The notes beneath the pieces are model-generated. The model made no database searches and was not told the DNA's origin. It worked only from the letters and a program-made list of their open reading frames with translations. From Corynebacterium pelargi (GTDB lineage: Bacteria > Actinomycetota > Actinomycetes > Mycobacteriales > Mycobacteriaceae), in NCBI RefSeq assembly GCF_014635485.1, contig NZ_BMCX01000001.1:241634-305633 (forward strand): a stretch of DNA of 64,000 nt. The letters are read 5' to 3'. A program made the translations under genes and the position numbers. Shown here piece by piece: positions 1 to 10,118 of the stretch. The stretch's first letter is position 1. Each line of letters starts with the position of its first letter.

Positions 1-3
1 AAT

Positions 4-41
4 ACGCGGCGAAGGATATACTCCCTCGCCGCGTTCTTTTT
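4..41 (+). terminator. Rho-independent terminator
   Basis: A 9-bp GC-rich stem (bases 4-12 pairing with 26-34, 13-nt loop) is followed by TTCTTTTT. It would end a transcript entering from the left edge of the window, just before the first gene. Confidence 0.75.
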
Positions 42-64
42 GCATTTTCCAGAAAGGTGCACCC

Positions 65-781
65 ATGCCAAGCCTGCAGGCAGCAGATCCAAACCCCGAA
101 GTCTTCGCGCAGTCTCATCTTGGGCCAGATAGCGCCAAGGAATTGCGCATGGTTGCCATCGGTAGCCTCAGCGGCGCGGCCACCATCGACGGCACCTCCG
201 GTGCACTGGGCAATGCTCACGATGCAGCTCTGCTGGCAGCACTTCGCAGTTGGTCTGATGCTGTGCTCGTCACAGCCTCCACCGCGGCCAAAGAATCCTA
301 TGGTGCACCACAAGCCTTGGCAGGAGATCAGCAACGCAGGCGCGATCGCGGCCAAAGCCCTCACCCAAGGCTCGTAGTGCTCAGTCAGTCCCTCACCTTC
401 GATCTGCCCCAGGCCGGCACCCTCACCGCATTATCCCCCTGGCAAGCATCCGCGCAATGGCATCAGCAACGCGAGCGACTTATTGCCGAAGGCCACGAGG
501 TGCTGAGCTATCAAGGCGGGATCGCCAATGCCATTCGCACGCTCCACCACTGTGGGATCAAAAGAATCTGTTGCGAGGGCGGCCCTTGGCTTTATACGCA
601 ATTAAGCCAAGCAGACTGCATTGATAAGTTCTATTTCTCGCTCGCCCCCGTGGTTTCCACTCCCGTTCAACACCCGCTCTTCCTAGGCGGCAACGGCCCC
701 ACCAAGGATCACAGGTTGCGCCTCGAAGCCGGCCAGAGCACTGAGGATGGATTGCTCTTTCTTCGCTATAGCGCCACTTAG
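65..781 (+). CDS. Pyrimidine reductase-family protein (RibD C-terminal, DHFR-like)
   Basis: The 238-residue protein has the RibD C-terminal / dihydrofolate-reductase-like fold: a conserved N-terminal strand (MVAIGSLSGAATIDG, about residues 29-43) and a late GGPWLYTQL nucleotide-binding turn. Family members reduce a pyrimidine or pterin substrate with NADPH. The mycobacterial counterpart Rv2671, next to aftC and msrB as here, can act as a dihydrofolate reductase analogue. There is no deaminase domain, so it is not a full RibD. The ATG has an AGAAAGG ribosome site 7 nt upstream. The exact substrate is inferred from synteny only. Confidence 0.85.
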   Translation: MPSLQAADPNPEVFAQSHLGPDSAKELRMVAIGSLSGAATIDGTSGALGNAHDAALLAALRSWSDAVLVTASTAAKESYGAPQALAGDQQRRRDRGQSPHPRLVVLSQSLTFDLPQAGTLTALSPWQASAQWHQQRERLIAEGHEVLSYQGGIANAIRTLHHCGIKRICCEGGPWLYTQLSQADCIDKFYFSLAPVVSTPVQHPLFLGGNGPTKDHRLRLEAGQSTEDGLLFLRYSAT

Positions 782-835
782 GCCTTTGGGGAATGTGTTC
801 GTAGCTGGAATAAAGAAGTCGGCGATCCCCGGCGG

Positions 836-2158
836 GTGAGCCAGGCAGCCAAAGCCTCGTGCTTTAGGCTGGACTGCGTGAATACGAGCGTAGATCCGGC
901 ACACAAGACCTCGCTGCTTCGTCCTTATCGCTTTGGCACTGTCCGCCCAGAGCGGGCCTCTTGGCGCCATAATGCAAAAGCAAATATGGCCCTATGGCCA
1001 ATTGCGGTATTGGTGGTGCTTCATCGCGTCTTCGTTATGGGCGCAAATGGCGGCGTCACAGACGATTACTCCACCGTCTACCAGGCCTTACGCCGCGCCA
1101 TCGACGGGGTTCCGATCTACGCAGAAGACTACTCCTCTGTAGTTCCGCACTATCTCTACAACCCTGGGGCCACGCTGCTGCTGATGCCCCTGGCTTGGAC
1201 TGAGAACATCGAGACTGCGCGGCTGCTTTTCATCGTGCTCAACGCAGTCTGCATCCTGCTCGGGCTGTGGTTGCTGGTGAAGCTCTTCGGGTTTAGGAGC
1301 CAAAGCTTTGTGCTCCCGGTTAGCATCCTGATCGCTTTTAATACCGAATCGGTACAAAACACCCTGATGTTCTCCAATATCAACGGGGTGCTCTTCCTTG
1401 GCCTAATCGCCTTTTTGTGGGCGGTGCTTGGCAACCGCAAAATCGCAGCCGGATTCATTCTCGGCTTCATGGTGCTGATCAAGCCGGTGTTCGCTCCCCT
1501 GCTATTCATTCCCCTGGTGCTGATGTGGTGGCAACCCTTCGTCGCTCTGGCGGCCGTGATCATCGGCTTGAATATCCCCGGCTTCCTTCTCCTGCCCGGC
1601 ACCGATGAGTACATCACCCGCACGATCCCCTACCTTCGCATCGTCCGCGATTATGCCAATACTTCCCTTCGCGGCATGGGTGTGTATTTCGATACCCCTG
1701 CATGGATCATTTACCCACTGTGGCTCGCCTTTGCTGTGTTGGCACTCGCCGGGCTTGTAGCGCTGCTCAAACTTCGCAACTCAGAACCATTATTGTGGAT
1801 CGCCTGCACCAGTTCCCTGCTGCTCGTCTCGGCATTCTTCCTTTCTTCTTTAGGGCAGATGTACTACTCCATGATGCTGTTCCCGCTGCTGTTTACGGTG
1901 CTGCTGCCGCGCAGTCCCATGCATAATCCTGTGGCCTGGATCGGAGCCTTCCTCTGCTTATCGGCACCCGAGTGGTACTCGCGCTATTGGGACTGGTTAA
2001 ACCCGAGCCGCTTCTTCGAGCTTTTCCGCGGCACCTACGGTTGGGGCACGCTGATCATCGTGATCTCAGTAACGGCCATGACCTGGGCGTACCACACTTC
2101 TAAGGCACAACCTTCGCTTGTCGACGCCCCAGCGCACCCCAAAGCCACTGAAGCGTAG
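836..2158 (+). CDS. aftC: Alpha-(1->3)-arabinofuranosyltransferase AftC (GT87, DUF2029)
   Basis: A polytopic membrane protein of 440 residues with about ten hydrophobic segments. It matches the DUF2029/GT87 family of polyprenyl-phosphate-dependent GT-C transferases. An Asp pair (D76-D77, in VTDDYSTVY) lies in the first extracytoplasmic loop after TM1, where the GT-C catalytic acid sits. AftC branches cell-wall arabinan using decaprenyl-phosphoarabinose. Identification rests on the family match plus its position between the Rv2671-like gene and msrB, as in mycobacteria. The GTG start gives a roughly 50-residue N-terminal arm similar in size to the mycobacterial protein. A shorter start at ATG 986 is possible, since no clear ribosome site precedes either. 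Confidence 0.8.
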   Translation: MSQAAKASCFRLDCVNTSVDPAHKTSLLRPYRFGTVRPERASWRHNAKANMALWPIAVLVVLHRVFVMGANGGVTDDYSTVYQALRRAIDGVPIYAEDYSSVVPHYLYNPGATLLLMPLAWTENIETARLLFIVLNAVCILLGLWLLVKLFGFRSQSFVLPVSILIAFNTESVQNTLMFSNINGVLFLGLIAFLWAVLGNRKIAAGFILGFMVLIKPVFAPLLFIPLVLMWWQPFVALAAVIIGLNIPGFLLLPGTDEYITRTIPYLRIVRDYANTSLRGMGVYFDTPAWIIYPLWLAFAVLALAGLVALLKLRNSEPLLWIACTSSLLLVSAFFLSSLGQMYYSMMLFPLLFTVLLPRSPMHNPVAWIGAFLCLSAPEWYSRYWDWLNPSRFFELFRGTYGWGTLIIVISVTAMTWAYHTSKAQPSLVDAPAHPKATEA

Positions 2159-2237
2159 AAGGCCAAACTGCTAGCATCGCCGGCAGGCACCCCACTGGGG
2201 TGTTGCCGAGACACACACGCGTGCAAAGGAGCCAAAG

Positions 2238-2648
2238 ATGATTGATGCCACCGGTATCACAGAGCAGCAGTGGCGCGAGAAGTTGAGCCCGGAAGAATAT
2301 CGCGTGCTCCGCCAAGCGGGCACCGAGGCCCCGTTTCGAGGCGAATACACCGATACCACCACCGAGGGCATCTATTCCTGCCGAGCATGCGGAGCGGAGC
2401 TGTTTCGCTCTCAGGAAAAGTTCCAGGCCCATTGCGGTTGGCCGGCATTCTTTTCCCCTCTAGCCGAAGACCGCGTGATTGAGCGTGAAGATCTCTCGCT
2501 GGGCATGCGAAGGGTTGAGGTGTTATGCGCCAATTGCCATTCGCACCTTGGGCACGTTTTTGAAGGCGAGGGGTACGACACCCCCACCGACCTGCGCTAT
2601 TGCATTAACTCCATTTGCTTAGACCTAAGCCCCACCGAAGAAAGCTAA
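2238..2648 (+). CDS. msrB: Peptide-methionine (R)-S-oxide reductase MsrB
   Basis: This 136-residue protein reduces methionine-R-sulfoxide in oxidised proteins. The zinc site is complete (C48/C51 in CRACG and C97/C100 in CANCHSH). The catalytic cysteine is C122 in RYCINS. C66 (CGWPAF) is the candidate resolving cysteine. Length is normal for a single-domain MsrB. An AAAGGA ribosome site lies 7 nt before the ATG. It follows aftC by 79 nt and ends at a terminator shared with hemQ. Confidence 0.95.
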   Translation: MIDATGITEQQWREKLSPEEYRVLRQAGTEAPFRGEYTDTTTEGIYSCRACGAELFRSQEKFQAHCGWPAFFSPLAEDRVIEREDLSLGMRRVEVLCANCHSHLGHVFEGEGYDTPTDLRYCINSICLDLSPTEES

Positions 2649-2649
2649 G

Positions 2650-2698
2650 AAAAAAACGCCCTGCCAGCAACTTCATGTTGCTTTTGCAGGGCGTTTTC
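2650..2698. terminator. Bidirectional terminator between msrB and hemQ
   Basis: AAAACGCCCTGC pairs with GCAGGGCGTTTT, with A and T tracts on both sides. It therefore serves both convergent genes. Confidence 0.9.
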
Positions 2699-2709
2699 TC
2701 TTGAGCGTA

Positions 2710-3414
2710 TTAGGGCAGAACCTCAATGAGTTCTGCTACATCATCAACGCGACGGCCGGTAAGGAAGGGAATCTCCTCGCGCACGTGCAGACGTGCATCG
2801 GTGTAGCGCATCTTGTGCATCAGGTCGACAATGCGGTGCAGCTCCGGCGCCTCAAAGGCCAGGATCCACTCGTAGTCACCCATGGCAAATGCCGGCAGCG
2901 TATTGGCGCGCACATCGGCGAAGTCGCGTGCTGCCATGCCGTGTTCTGCAAGGATGCGGCGACGCTCCTTGGGGTCCATGACGTACCAGTCGTAGGAACG
3001 AACGAAGGGGTACACCGCGCACCAACGGCCCGGCTCTTCGCCCATGATGAAGCTGGGCAGGTGGGACTTGTTAAATTCCGAAGGACGGTGCAAGGAGTTG
3101 CCGATCCAAAAGACTTCACTGCACTGGCCAAGGACCGTGTCGCGACGGAAGGTGTTGTAGGCGTACTGCAAGTCGGTGAACTCTTCAGCGATCCACCAGA
3201 TCATGAAATCAGCCTCGGCACGGCAACCGGTGATGTCGTACACACCGCGGATGGTGACTTTGCCTTGCTCAGCTAGCGACTGGAAGAAGTCTCGAGCCTG
3301 CTCAATGATCTGTTCGCGCTCGCTGCCAAGGGCTCCGGGAATGACGCGGAAGCTCACCACCTGCGAGTAGGCCTGAATAGCGTTGAGCTTGTCAAAATCC
3401 AGTTTTTCTGCCAC
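2710..3414 (-). CDS. hemQ: Coproheme decarboxylase HemQ/ChdC (chlorite dismutase family)
   Basis: The enzyme performs the last step of the coproporphyrin-dependent haem pathway, peroxide-driven double decarboxylation of coproheme to haem b. With the GTG start at 3414 the protein has 234 residues. The residues known for the C. diphtheriae enzyme then fall exactly in place: distal base H118 (NKSHLP), radical Tyr Y135 (AVYPF), proximal H158 (AEHGM) and W183. This start also has AAAGGA 6 nt upstream. The open frame extends to 3486, but that longer start lacks both supports. Synteny with Rv2676c agrees. Confidence 0.95.
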   Translation of the reverse strand: MAEKLDFDKLNAIQAYSQVVSFRVIPGALGSEREQIIEQARDFFQSLAEQGKVTIRGVYDITGCRAEADFMIWWIAEEFTDLQYAYNTFRRDTVLGQCSEVFWIGNSLHRPSEFNKSHLPSFIMGEEPGRWCAVYPFVRSYDWYVMDPKERRRILAEHGMAARDFADVRANTLPAFAMGDYEWILAFEAPELHRIVDLMHKMRYTDARLHVREEIPFLTGRRVDDVAELIEVLP

Positions 3415-3659
3415 TGGTAATCCTTTCGTGTGTGCCACCTGCGGGGTGGACGCATAGAAGTCGGCAGTGTCCCGAGTGGCCTTCAAGCACGATGCGCTGG
3501 CCTTCGGTTGGCACTGCCATCAATCATAAGGATGATGTTTCGGCATTGCCAATAGGCTTGCCGAGTCATCTCTCGCGTTCGTCTTGGCACTCAACCTGCT
3601 TGGTGTTGCTTCGGCGCGCCTCCCCGGAATGTGCTGAGTAAACGCCTACCTTTGTCCCT

Positions 3660-4247
3660 GTGAATGACTCTCAAGCGACGACGAGCAACGATGCCCAGCC
3701 GGAGGCATTCGCCCGCGCAGTGGAATCTATGCACATGGCGAAGCTTCGGCCTGAAATTACGCTGAGCACCGTGCGCCCGCCTCAACGCCTGGCGCCTTTT
3801 AGCCATGCCATTGGCCTTGAAGTCATACGAGACGAAAACGACACGCAATCAGGTGACGCCTTCGGTCGCCTCATTGTGCTGCACGATCCGAAGTCCGATG
3901 ACGCCTGGGCAGGCGATATGCGGATGGTGGCGTATATCCAGGCCGATATGGACGACACGCTCGCCGGCGATCCCCTTCTGCCCAATGTGGCGTGGCAATG
4001 GCTCAATGAAGGCCTTGAAGAAGGCAATGCGGAGTTCCGCAACCTCGGCGGCACCGTTACCTCTACTGCCTCGGAACGCTTCGGTGATATCGGTGGCCCA
4101 AGCCGTGCGTTCCAGCTAGAAATGCGTGCCTCTTGGACGGCAACCTCTGAAGACTTAAGCCCCCATGTCGTTGCGTTTTCTCGTGTGCTCGCGCTCTTTG
4201 CCGGTATGCCACCCGAGGGTGTTGCTGCGTTACCGAAGCAGTCGTAG
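3660..4247 (+). CDS. DUF3000 domain protein
   Basis: A 195-residue protein of the actinobacterial DUF3000 family (Rv2680-like), which has no assigned function. It is soluble and acidic with a Ser/Thr-rich N-terminus. It lies immediately before ribonuclease D, a conserved pair in corynebacteria and mycobacteria, which hints at a shared RNA-related role (inference). The GTG start has no ribosome site, but a TACCTT hexamer ends 7 nt before it, so the mRNA is probably leaderless. Confidence 0.8.
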   Translation: MNDSQATTSNDAQPEAFARAVESMHMAKLRPEITLSTVRPPQRLAPFSHAIGLEVIRDENDTQSGDAFGRLIVLHDPKSDDAWAGDMRMVAYIQADMDDTLAGDPLLPNVAWQWLNEGLEEGNAEFRNLGGTVTSTASERFGDIGGPSRAFQLEMRASWTATSEDLSPHVVAFSRVLALFAGMPPEGVAALPKQS

Positions 4248-4262
4248 AAAGCGGGTGGCGTC

Positions 4263-5438
4263 ATGGTCACGACGCTGACCACACCACGCGAAGGGATACC
4301 AGCGCTCCTGGCTACCCCCAGCCAACTGCGCCAAGCAGAACGCAGACTCGCCAAAGGAAGCGGTGCCATCGCGGTAGATACCGAACGCGCCGGTGGTATC
4401 CGCTATAACGACCGAGCCTTCTTACTCCAACTTCGCCGCGCAGGCTCCGGCACGATGCTCATCGACCCCGAACCCCACCGAGAGGTCGTCGGCCCAGCGC
4501 TTGAAGCAGTGCTATCGCAGGCAACGTGGGTGCTTCACGACGCAGCCACTGACCTCCCTAGCCTCTATGCCTTAGGGCTGTACCCTGCCGGCTTATTTGA
4601 CACCGCCATTGCCGCGAAACTGCTCAATATCACCCCGTATCGTCTGCCAGAGTTAAGCGCCACGCTCATTGGCTACACCATGCACAAAACGCATGGAGGC
4701 GAAGACTGGTCTCGTCGTCCCTTACCCAAGGCGTGGCGTAACTACGCCGCATTGGATGTCGAGGTACTCCTTGAGCTGGCACAAGCCTGCCAGCAGCGCC
4801 TCGATGCCGCCGGGAAAAGCGAATGGGCGCGAGAGGAATTTGAGTTTATCCAGCACAAGGCACACCCGCTCTCCCCTGCCCGCTGGGAGGATTCAAAGGC
4901 CGCCAATAGTGTTACTAAGCCGCAGGAACTCGCGGTGGTGCGAGCGCTCTGGTTGCATCGCGATGCCTTAGCCATGGCCATGGACGTAGCCCCACACCGG
5001 CTGCTTCCCGATAAGGCCATGGTGGCAATCGCCAAGCACAAGCCTCGTTCAGTATCCCAACTGATGCGCCTGGATGCCTTCCCAAGGGATCTTCGCAACC
5101 ATGCAGGTGAGTGGCTCAACGTGGCCAATGCAGGCATCGCGGCCACACCGTGGCCAAAACGACCCAAACGCCGTGGCACTATAAGCACCAGTGCTTGGAA
5201 AAAGCGCCACCCCGAAAGCTTCGAGCAGTTGCTTGCTGCCGAAGAAGCCCTCGAAGAAGTACAAGCTGAGATCAACGTCGAAAGCGACGCCCTCATGTCT
5301 CGTCGAACGCTTCGTGGAGTGTGCTGGTCGTGTTTGCATGAGGGGCTCAGCCTTGATCAGGCCATTGAACAAACGCTGTTACGCCCTTGGCAGATTGAGC
5401 AGGCTCAGCCGGTGTTCCGTGCCGCCGGTCTGAGCTAA
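4263..5438 (+). CDS. rnd: Ribonuclease D-like 3'-5' exonuclease with HRDC domain
   Basis: The 391-residue protein carries a DEDDy exonuclease domain: D39 and E41 (VDTE), D97 (HDAATDL), and Y161 with D165 (YAALD). An HRDC domain follows at about 215-300, and the C-terminal part resembles other actinobacterial RNase D proteins. It should trim 3' ends of stable RNAs, tRNA in particular, in the cytoplasm. It starts 15 nt after the DUF3000 stop, so the two are probably cotranscribed. It converges on dxs with only a 3-nt gap and no visible terminator. Confidence 0.9.
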   Translation: MVTTLTTPREGIPALLATPSQLRQAERRLAKGSGAIAVDTERAGGIRYNDRAFLLQLRRAGSGTMLIDPEPHREVVGPALEAVLSQATWVLHDAATDLPSLYALGLYPAGLFDTAIAAKLLNITPYRLPELSATLIGYTMHKTHGGEDWSRRPLPKAWRNYAALDVEVLLELAQACQQRLDAAGKSEWAREEFEFIQHKAHPLSPARWEDSKAANSVTKPQELAVVRALWLHRDALAMAMDVAPHRLLPDKAMVAIAKHKPRSVSQLMRLDAFPRDLRNHAGEWLNVANAGIAATPWPKRPKRRGTISTSAWKKRHPESFEQLLAAEEALEEVQAEINVESDALMSRRTLRGVCWSCLHEGLSLDQAIEQTLLRPWQIEQAQPVFRAAGLS

Positions 5439-5441
5439 GAG

Positions 5442-7340
5442 TTATTGCTCAAAAAGGTGCTCGGCCCACTGCCAAGACTGTTCAAAGATGCCGTCTGCAT
5501 CTAAGCCCACTTCCTTGAGCAGCTCGTCACGGCTTTGATGCAGCGGGAAGATCTCAGGAAACGCAATATTGCGGATCGGCGTATCAACTTCCGCGGCGTG
5601 CAAGGCAGCGCCAATTAAGGATCCAATGCCGCCGTTGATCACACCATCTTCCACGGTGACCACGAGGTCATGATCGTCGGCTAAAGCAATGAGGCTCGGT
5701 GCCACCGGAACCACCCAGCGGGGGTCTACCACGGTGACATTTAATCCGGCTTCTTTCAGCCTGTCTGCTGCCTGAAGCGTTGGTGTGGCCATCGCACCGA
5801 CGGCAACCATGAGCAGGCTTGGCGTGTCGTCATCCTCGTTCGCATCGAGGTAGCTCAGCACGTCCACACCGTCTTCGAGGCGCTGCACCGCAGGAATTGG
5901 TTCAGGGAGGTTGCCCTTGGGAAAGCGAACGACGCTTGGACCTTCGATATCGAGTGAGGCGTCGAAAAGCTCCTTGAGCTCCTCGCCATCACGCGGAGCT
6001 GCAACGTGGATACCAGGAACCACGCTGGTAACCGAAAAGTCCCAAACACCGTTATGGCTTGCGCCATCGGAACCAGTCGCGCCAGCACGGTCGAGCACGA
6101 TAGTAACCGGCTGGTGCAGAAGCCCCACATCCATCAGGAGCTGGTCAAACGCGCGGTTTAGGAAGGTGGAGTAGATAGCCACAACCGGGTGCATTCCGCC
6201 GAGTGCCAAACCAGCAGCAGAAGTTAAAGCGTGTTGTTCGGCGATACCGACATCGAAGAAGCGTTGCGGGAAACGCTCCCCAAAGGCGGAAAGTCCGGTA
6301 GGCCCTGCCATAGCTGCGGTAATGGCAACGATGTCTTCACGACGTTGCCCAGCAGCCACAAGCGCCTTGCTAAACACTGAGGTCCAACCAGGGCTCTTGG
6401 TGCCCACCGGCTCACCAGTTTTCGGGTTAATCACCCCGGTGGAGTGCATCAACTCGGCCACATCGTTTTCGGCCGGGGCATAACCGCGTCCTTTTTCGGT
6501 GACCATGTGCACGATGATCGGCCCTTGGTACTCACGGGCGTAGCTCAGCGCATTTTCCACTTCTTCCAAGCTGTGGCCATTGACCGGGCCGATGTATTTG
6601 ATGCCCAGCTCCGGGAACATCTGCGTGGGCAAGACGGTGGATTTCAGGCCCTCTTTAAAGGCATGCAAAGCCTCGAAGGTGCGCTCGCCAAACCAGCCCA
6701 TGGACTTAAGGGTGGACTTGCCTTGTTCCATGACCTTGTCATAAAACGGCATGGTGCGAAGCTCGGCCAGGTTGGCTGCTAGACCGCCGATCGTCGGTGA
6801 ATAGCTTCGCCCATTGTCGTTGACGACCACCACCACATTGCGGGTGTTACCACCGGCGATGTTGTTCAGTGCCTCCCAGCACATGCCGCCGGTGAGGGCA
6901 CCATCGCCCACCACGGCGACCACCTTGCGGTCTGCTTGGCCCCGAAGCTCGAAAGCCTTGGCCAGGCCGTCCGCATAGGACAGTGCCGCCGAAGCGTGGG
7001 AGGATTCGGTCCAGTCGTGCTCCGACTCATCCCTGCTGGTGTAGCCGGATAAACCATCTTTTTGACGCAGTTGATCAAAGCCCTCCCGGCGCCCGGTGAG
7101 GATTTTGTGCACGTAGGACTGGTGGGAAGTATCAAAGATGATGGGGTCGCGTGGTGAGTCAAAGACTCGGTGCAGCCCAAGTGTCAGTTCGACAACGCCC
7201 AGATTCGGCCCCAGGTGTCCGCCGGTGGCTGATACCTTTTCCACCAGAAAATCCCGGATTTCCTGCGCGAGTGTGAGCAGATCATCCTGGCTCAGGCCGC
7301 GCACGTCGTCGGGGGTGGAGATGCGTTCAAGAACACTCAT
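5442..7340 (-). CDS. dxs: 1-deoxy-D-xylulose-5-phosphate synthase
   Basis: First enzyme of the MEP isoprenoid pathway, condensing pyruvate and glyceraldehyde-3-phosphate with thiamine diphosphate. The ThDP motif GDGALTGG...N, the [10 protein letters not shown] stretch and the transketolase pyrimidine domain ([10 protein letters not shown]) are all present. The 632-residue length is normal. I chose ATG 7340 (MSVLERI) because family members begin there. An in-frame GTG at 7355 would add five residues, and its AGAAAGG lies too close to it. The position matches Rv2682c dxs1 next to RNase D. Confidence 0.95.
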   Translation of the reverse strand: MSVLERISTPDDVRGLSQDDLLTLAQEIRDFLVEKVSATGGHLGPNLGVVELTLGLHRVFDSPRDPIIFDTSHQSYVHKILTGRREGFDQLRQKDGLSGYTSRDESEHDWTESSHASAALSYADGLAKAFELRGQADRKVVAVVGDGALTGGMCWEALNNIAGGNTRNVVVVVNDNGRSYSPTIGGLAANLAELRTMPFYDKVMEQGKSTLKSMGWFGERTFEALHAFKEGLKSTVLPTQMFPELGIKYIGPVNGHSLEEVENALSYAREYQGPIIVHMVTEKGRGYAPAENDVAELMHSTGVINPKTGEPVGTKSPGWTSVFSKALVAAGQRREDIVAITAAMAGPTGLSAFGERFPQRFFDVGIAEQHALTSAAGLALGGMHPVVAIYSTFLNRAFDQLLMDVGLLHQPVTIVLDRAGATGSDGASHNGVWDFSVTSVVPGIHVAAPRDGEELKELFDASLDIEGPSVVRFPKGNLPEPIPAVQRLEDGVDVLSYLDANEDDDTPSLLMVAVGAMATPTLQAADRLKEAGLNVTVVDPRWVVPVAPSLIALADDHDLVVTVEDGVINGGIGSLIGAALHAAEVDTPIRNIAFPEIFPLHQSRDELLKEVGLDADGIFEQSWQWAEHLFEQ

Positions 7341-7467
7341 GGGCGAAAAAGGCACCCTTTCTACGTGGCGTCGTCGGCGAGGTTATCGCCTTCACATGGT
7401 CGAACTCCGCGGCTGGTCGCCTTGGACGCGAAGACTTTGTTTCATCTTACTAGGCTTGCACACCTGG

Positions 7468-8742
7468 CTAAGAATCTCCCTGCTCGCTGGCAGCAGATTC
7501 AGTCGGAGTGATCAAGGCAACGCACTCGCAGTGGTGGGTGCCCGGGAAGGCATCAACCACAACAAGCCTGTCCAAGCCATATCCCTGGGATTGCCAATAG
7601 CCCAGATCGCGAGCAAAGGTCGCTGCATCGCAGCCGATATGCACCACCGTGGATGGTTGCGCGTTGGCAATATCTGCAATCACGCTCTGGCCTGCTCCTG
7701 TGCGGGGAGGATCGAGTACTACTGCTGCTGGCCTCGGTAACTGCGTCAACAGCTTGGCCACATCGCCGGTGTGAAACTCCACCTTTCCGGCAAGGCTGCT
7801 CTTGCCAAAAGCCTTTTTACCCGCTGCAGCCGCCGCGCGAGATGCTTCCACGCTATGAATCCTTGCCTCGGGTAATGCCTGAGCAATCGCAGGAGCAAAG
7901 GCCCCGACGCCACCATATAAATCCCAGGCGCACGCCGGTTGCTTTTCTGCTTCCTGCGCTTGTTGGCCTTCTTGCAACATGGTGGTGATGATCTCGCTAT
8001 AGCAGGGCACTGCTTGTTCATGCGCCTGCCAAAACGCCGTGCTAGGCACGGTGAAGGTGGCATCGCCGATGTGTTCACGCACCAGGTGCGAACCCTGGAT
8101 GGTTCGCTCAATGGTTTCGCGCCGGCGTCCGCGAGCAGCTTTTCGGATTTCAACCACGCTGATGGCGCCGTCGCCATCGCGCGCAGCAACAACTTCAGCA
8201 CCAGGGGTGACGGTGCCGATGGCGGCAAGTGCTTCTTGCAGCTCCGGCACGGCTTGTGCACAAAGCTGATCTGGCACGATCTCACTCGAACGCGCTCGGC
8301 GCATACCGATCTTGCCTTCTGCATCGCTGCCAAGGCGCATGCGGGTGCGCCAACCGGTGGGTTGCTCGAAGTCCACCACTGACACGTGTTCGGGCGCGAG
8401 CCTTATTCCGGCCAAGGCGGATAGTTGGTTGAGCACCACGTCGCGTTTGAGCTCTGCTTCTTTGGCTGGATCCACAGCGGCAAAATCACAGCATCCAGCA
8501 CCGGCAGCCGCTGCGTCGCATCGCGGTGCGGTGCGCATCGGGGAAGGCTGGATCACCTCTACCACGCTGGCTTTGGCAAAACGCTTTTTCACCTGCGTGC
8601 ATTCTGCGCGCACATGATCTCCGGGTAAAGCACCACGAACAAACACCACGCGGCCATCGAGGTGGGCGATGCCCTCCCCGCCGTAGGCCATATCGGTGAT
8701 TTCGAGCTCTAAGGATTGGCCCTTGGCCAGGCTATGAGTCAC
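7468..8742 (-). CDS. TRAM-domain RNA (uracil-C5) methyltransferase, TrmA/RlmD family
   Basis: A 424-residue SAM-dependent RNA uridine methyltransferase. An N-terminal TRAM domain covers about residues 8-62. A cysteine cluster (one Cys, then CC nine residues later) may hold an Fe-S centre as in RlmD, although the spacing is not canonical. The SAM fold has LDPPRTGAG, and a GCDAAT motif supplies the likely nucleophilic Cys. Whether the target is 23S rRNA or tRNA cannot be read from the sequence. It overlaps the DUF3710 gene by 1 nt (TAGTG), so it is translationally coupled. Synteny is with Rv2689c. Confidence 0.88.
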   Translation of the reverse strand: MTHSLAKGQSLELEITDMAYGGEGIAHLDGRVVFVRGALPGDHVRAECTQVKKRFAKASVVEVIQPSPMRTAPRCDAAAAGAGCCDFAAVDPAKEAELKRDVVLNQLSALAGIRLAPEHVSVVDFEQPTGWRTRMRLGSDAEGKIGMRRARSSEIVPDQLCAQAVPELQEALAAIGTVTPGAEVVAARDGDGAISVVEIRKAARGRRRETIERTIQGSHLVREHIGDATFTVPSTAFWQAHEQAVPCYSEIITTMLQEGQQAQEAEKQPACAWDLYGGVGAFAPAIAQALPEARIHSVEASRAAAAAGKKAFGKSSLAGKVEFHTGDVAKLLTQLPRPAAVVLDPPRTGAGQSVIADIANAQPSTVVHIGCDAATFARDLGYWQSQGYGLDRLVVVDAFPGTHHCECVALITPTESAASEQGDS

Positions 8743-9518
8743 TACTGCTGTTGCTCCTGCTGCTGCTGCTGTTGGCGACGCTGCATCTCCTGCTGAACTT
8801 GTTCTGCAAGCGGTGCCGGCAGCGCTACGGGCAGCGATTCGCCCGCCAAAATTGGGGTATCGCCACGATTGACAAAGCTACGGGCAATAACTTCGCGTGC
8901 GAGCTCAGCGGCTTGATCAGCCGATGCTTCAGGGGATGCGATGGTAAAACGCAGCATCCATCGTGGCCCGTCTACGCCAATGACTCGAACGATATTTGAT
9001 TGTTCAGCATCGAGGCGCCCCACCACTTCACGGCCAAAGGGACCGTATTCGGTGACAACGCGAAGGCCGTCGGAACGCATGCTTTCAGCGGTGTCTTTGG
9101 CCAGCTTGCGCCATTGGCCTCCGGATACCGGAGCCGCAAAAGCGACGGGGGTAAAGCGACCGTGCTCGGTAAGAATATGCAGCATCTTCGGGCCGCGTTC
9201 GCCCATTTCTACCTGCACCTGGGAATCGTGAGGCAGGGTAATAATCATTGAGCCCAGGTTCAGGGCTGCGTGAGAAAAGTCGCTGAAATCGAAGGTCTGA
9301 TAATCGTGCTCCTGGGCGTCATATGGCCCCTCAGCACCCAGGGTGCCCTGATAGGGTTCGTCGTTTACATCGACGCCCTCAACGCTTTCAATATCTACTG
9401 CACTACTACGTTCTTCTTCCGGGGCTTCTTGTTCTGCCTCGTTGAATTCGTAGCCAGTCTCGACAACCTCTTCGTTGTTGTCTTTATCGTCTTTCTTGCC
9501 AAATGGCCACAGTGCCAT
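8742..9518 (-). CDS. DUF3710 domain protein
   Basis: A 258-residue acidic protein of the actinobacterial DUF3710 family (Rv2696c-like), with no known function. It has three parts: a charged low-complexity N-terminus (about 1-75, rich in Glu and Asp), a conserved globular middle, and a glutamine-run tail of about 15 residues. The next gene downstream, the RNA methyltransferase, starts inside its stop codon. Upstream is dut, in the same order as in mycobacteria. Confidence 0.85.
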   Translation of the reverse strand: MALWPFGKKDDKDNNEEVVETGYEFNEAEQEAPEEERSSAVDIESVEGVDVNDEPYQGTLGAEGPYDAQEHDYQTFDFSDFSHAALNLGSMIITLPHDSQVQVEMGERGPKMLHILTEHGRFTPVAFAAPVSGGQWRKLAKDTAESMRSDGLRVVTEYGPFGREVVGRLDAEQSNIVRVIGVDGPRWMLRFTIASPEASADQAAELAREVIARSFVNRGDTPILAGESLPVALPAPLAEQVQQEMQRRQQQQQQEQQQ

Positions 9519-9615
9519 GATGGTCTACCTTTCCGATGCTTGGAGATGTTGGTGCAATGTTGCGTTGATGCGTGTTCGCTCCACCGCTGATAGTGAGATT
9601 GCTGGTTGATACGGC

Positions 9616-10062
9616 CTAGACGCCTGTCGAGCCATATCCGCCTTCACCTCTGGTGGTGCGGTCGAGATCTTCTACCTCTTCGAAGTCGGGAAGAGCGACC
9701 TGTTGCACCACCAATTGCGCGATGCGATCACCGCGTTTGATTTCAATGGGGGTTTGCTGGTCGAGGTTAATCAGACACACTTTAATTTCGCCACGATAAT
9801 CGGCATCAACGGTGCCAGGGGTATTCACGATGCTCAGCCCGTGGCGCAAGGCCAAACCCGAACGCGGGTGAATAAGCCCCACCGTACCCAGCGGCAATGC
9901 AATGGCAATCCCGGTGCCTACCAGTTCACGCTGGCCGGGTTCGAGGGTGCAATCCTCGGACGCGTAGAGATCTACCCCAGCATCGCCACGGTGGGCACGT
10001 TTTGGCATGGGCAGCTCAGGATCCAGGCGCTTGAGCGGGATAGTGAATTCGGTGTCATGCAT
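9616..10062 (-). CDS. dut: Deoxyuridine 5'-triphosphate nucleotidohydrolase
   Basis: Trimeric dUTPase of 148 residues that hydrolyses dUTP to dUMP and pyrophosphate. The five motifs are visible, including RSGLALRHG (motif 2), [13 protein letters not shown] (motif 3 with the catalytic Asp), RGDRIAQLV (motif 4) and the C-terminal [10 protein letters not shown] phosphate-loop arm (motif 5). It is divergent from the DUF3093 gene across a gap of 56 nt. Confidence 0.95.
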   Translation of the reverse strand: MHDTEFTIPLKRLDPELPMPKRAHRGDAGVDLYASEDCTLEPGQRELVGTGIAIALPLGTVGLIHPRSGLALRHGLSIVNTPGTVDADYRGEIKVCLINLDQQTPIEIKRGDRIAQLVVQQVALPDFEEVEDLDRTTRGEGGYGSTGV

Positions 10063-10118
10063 ACCGCTACCCTAGCGGAGCTGCCCGCCGATGTTCGTAG
10101 AAGGTAAGGTATGAGCCT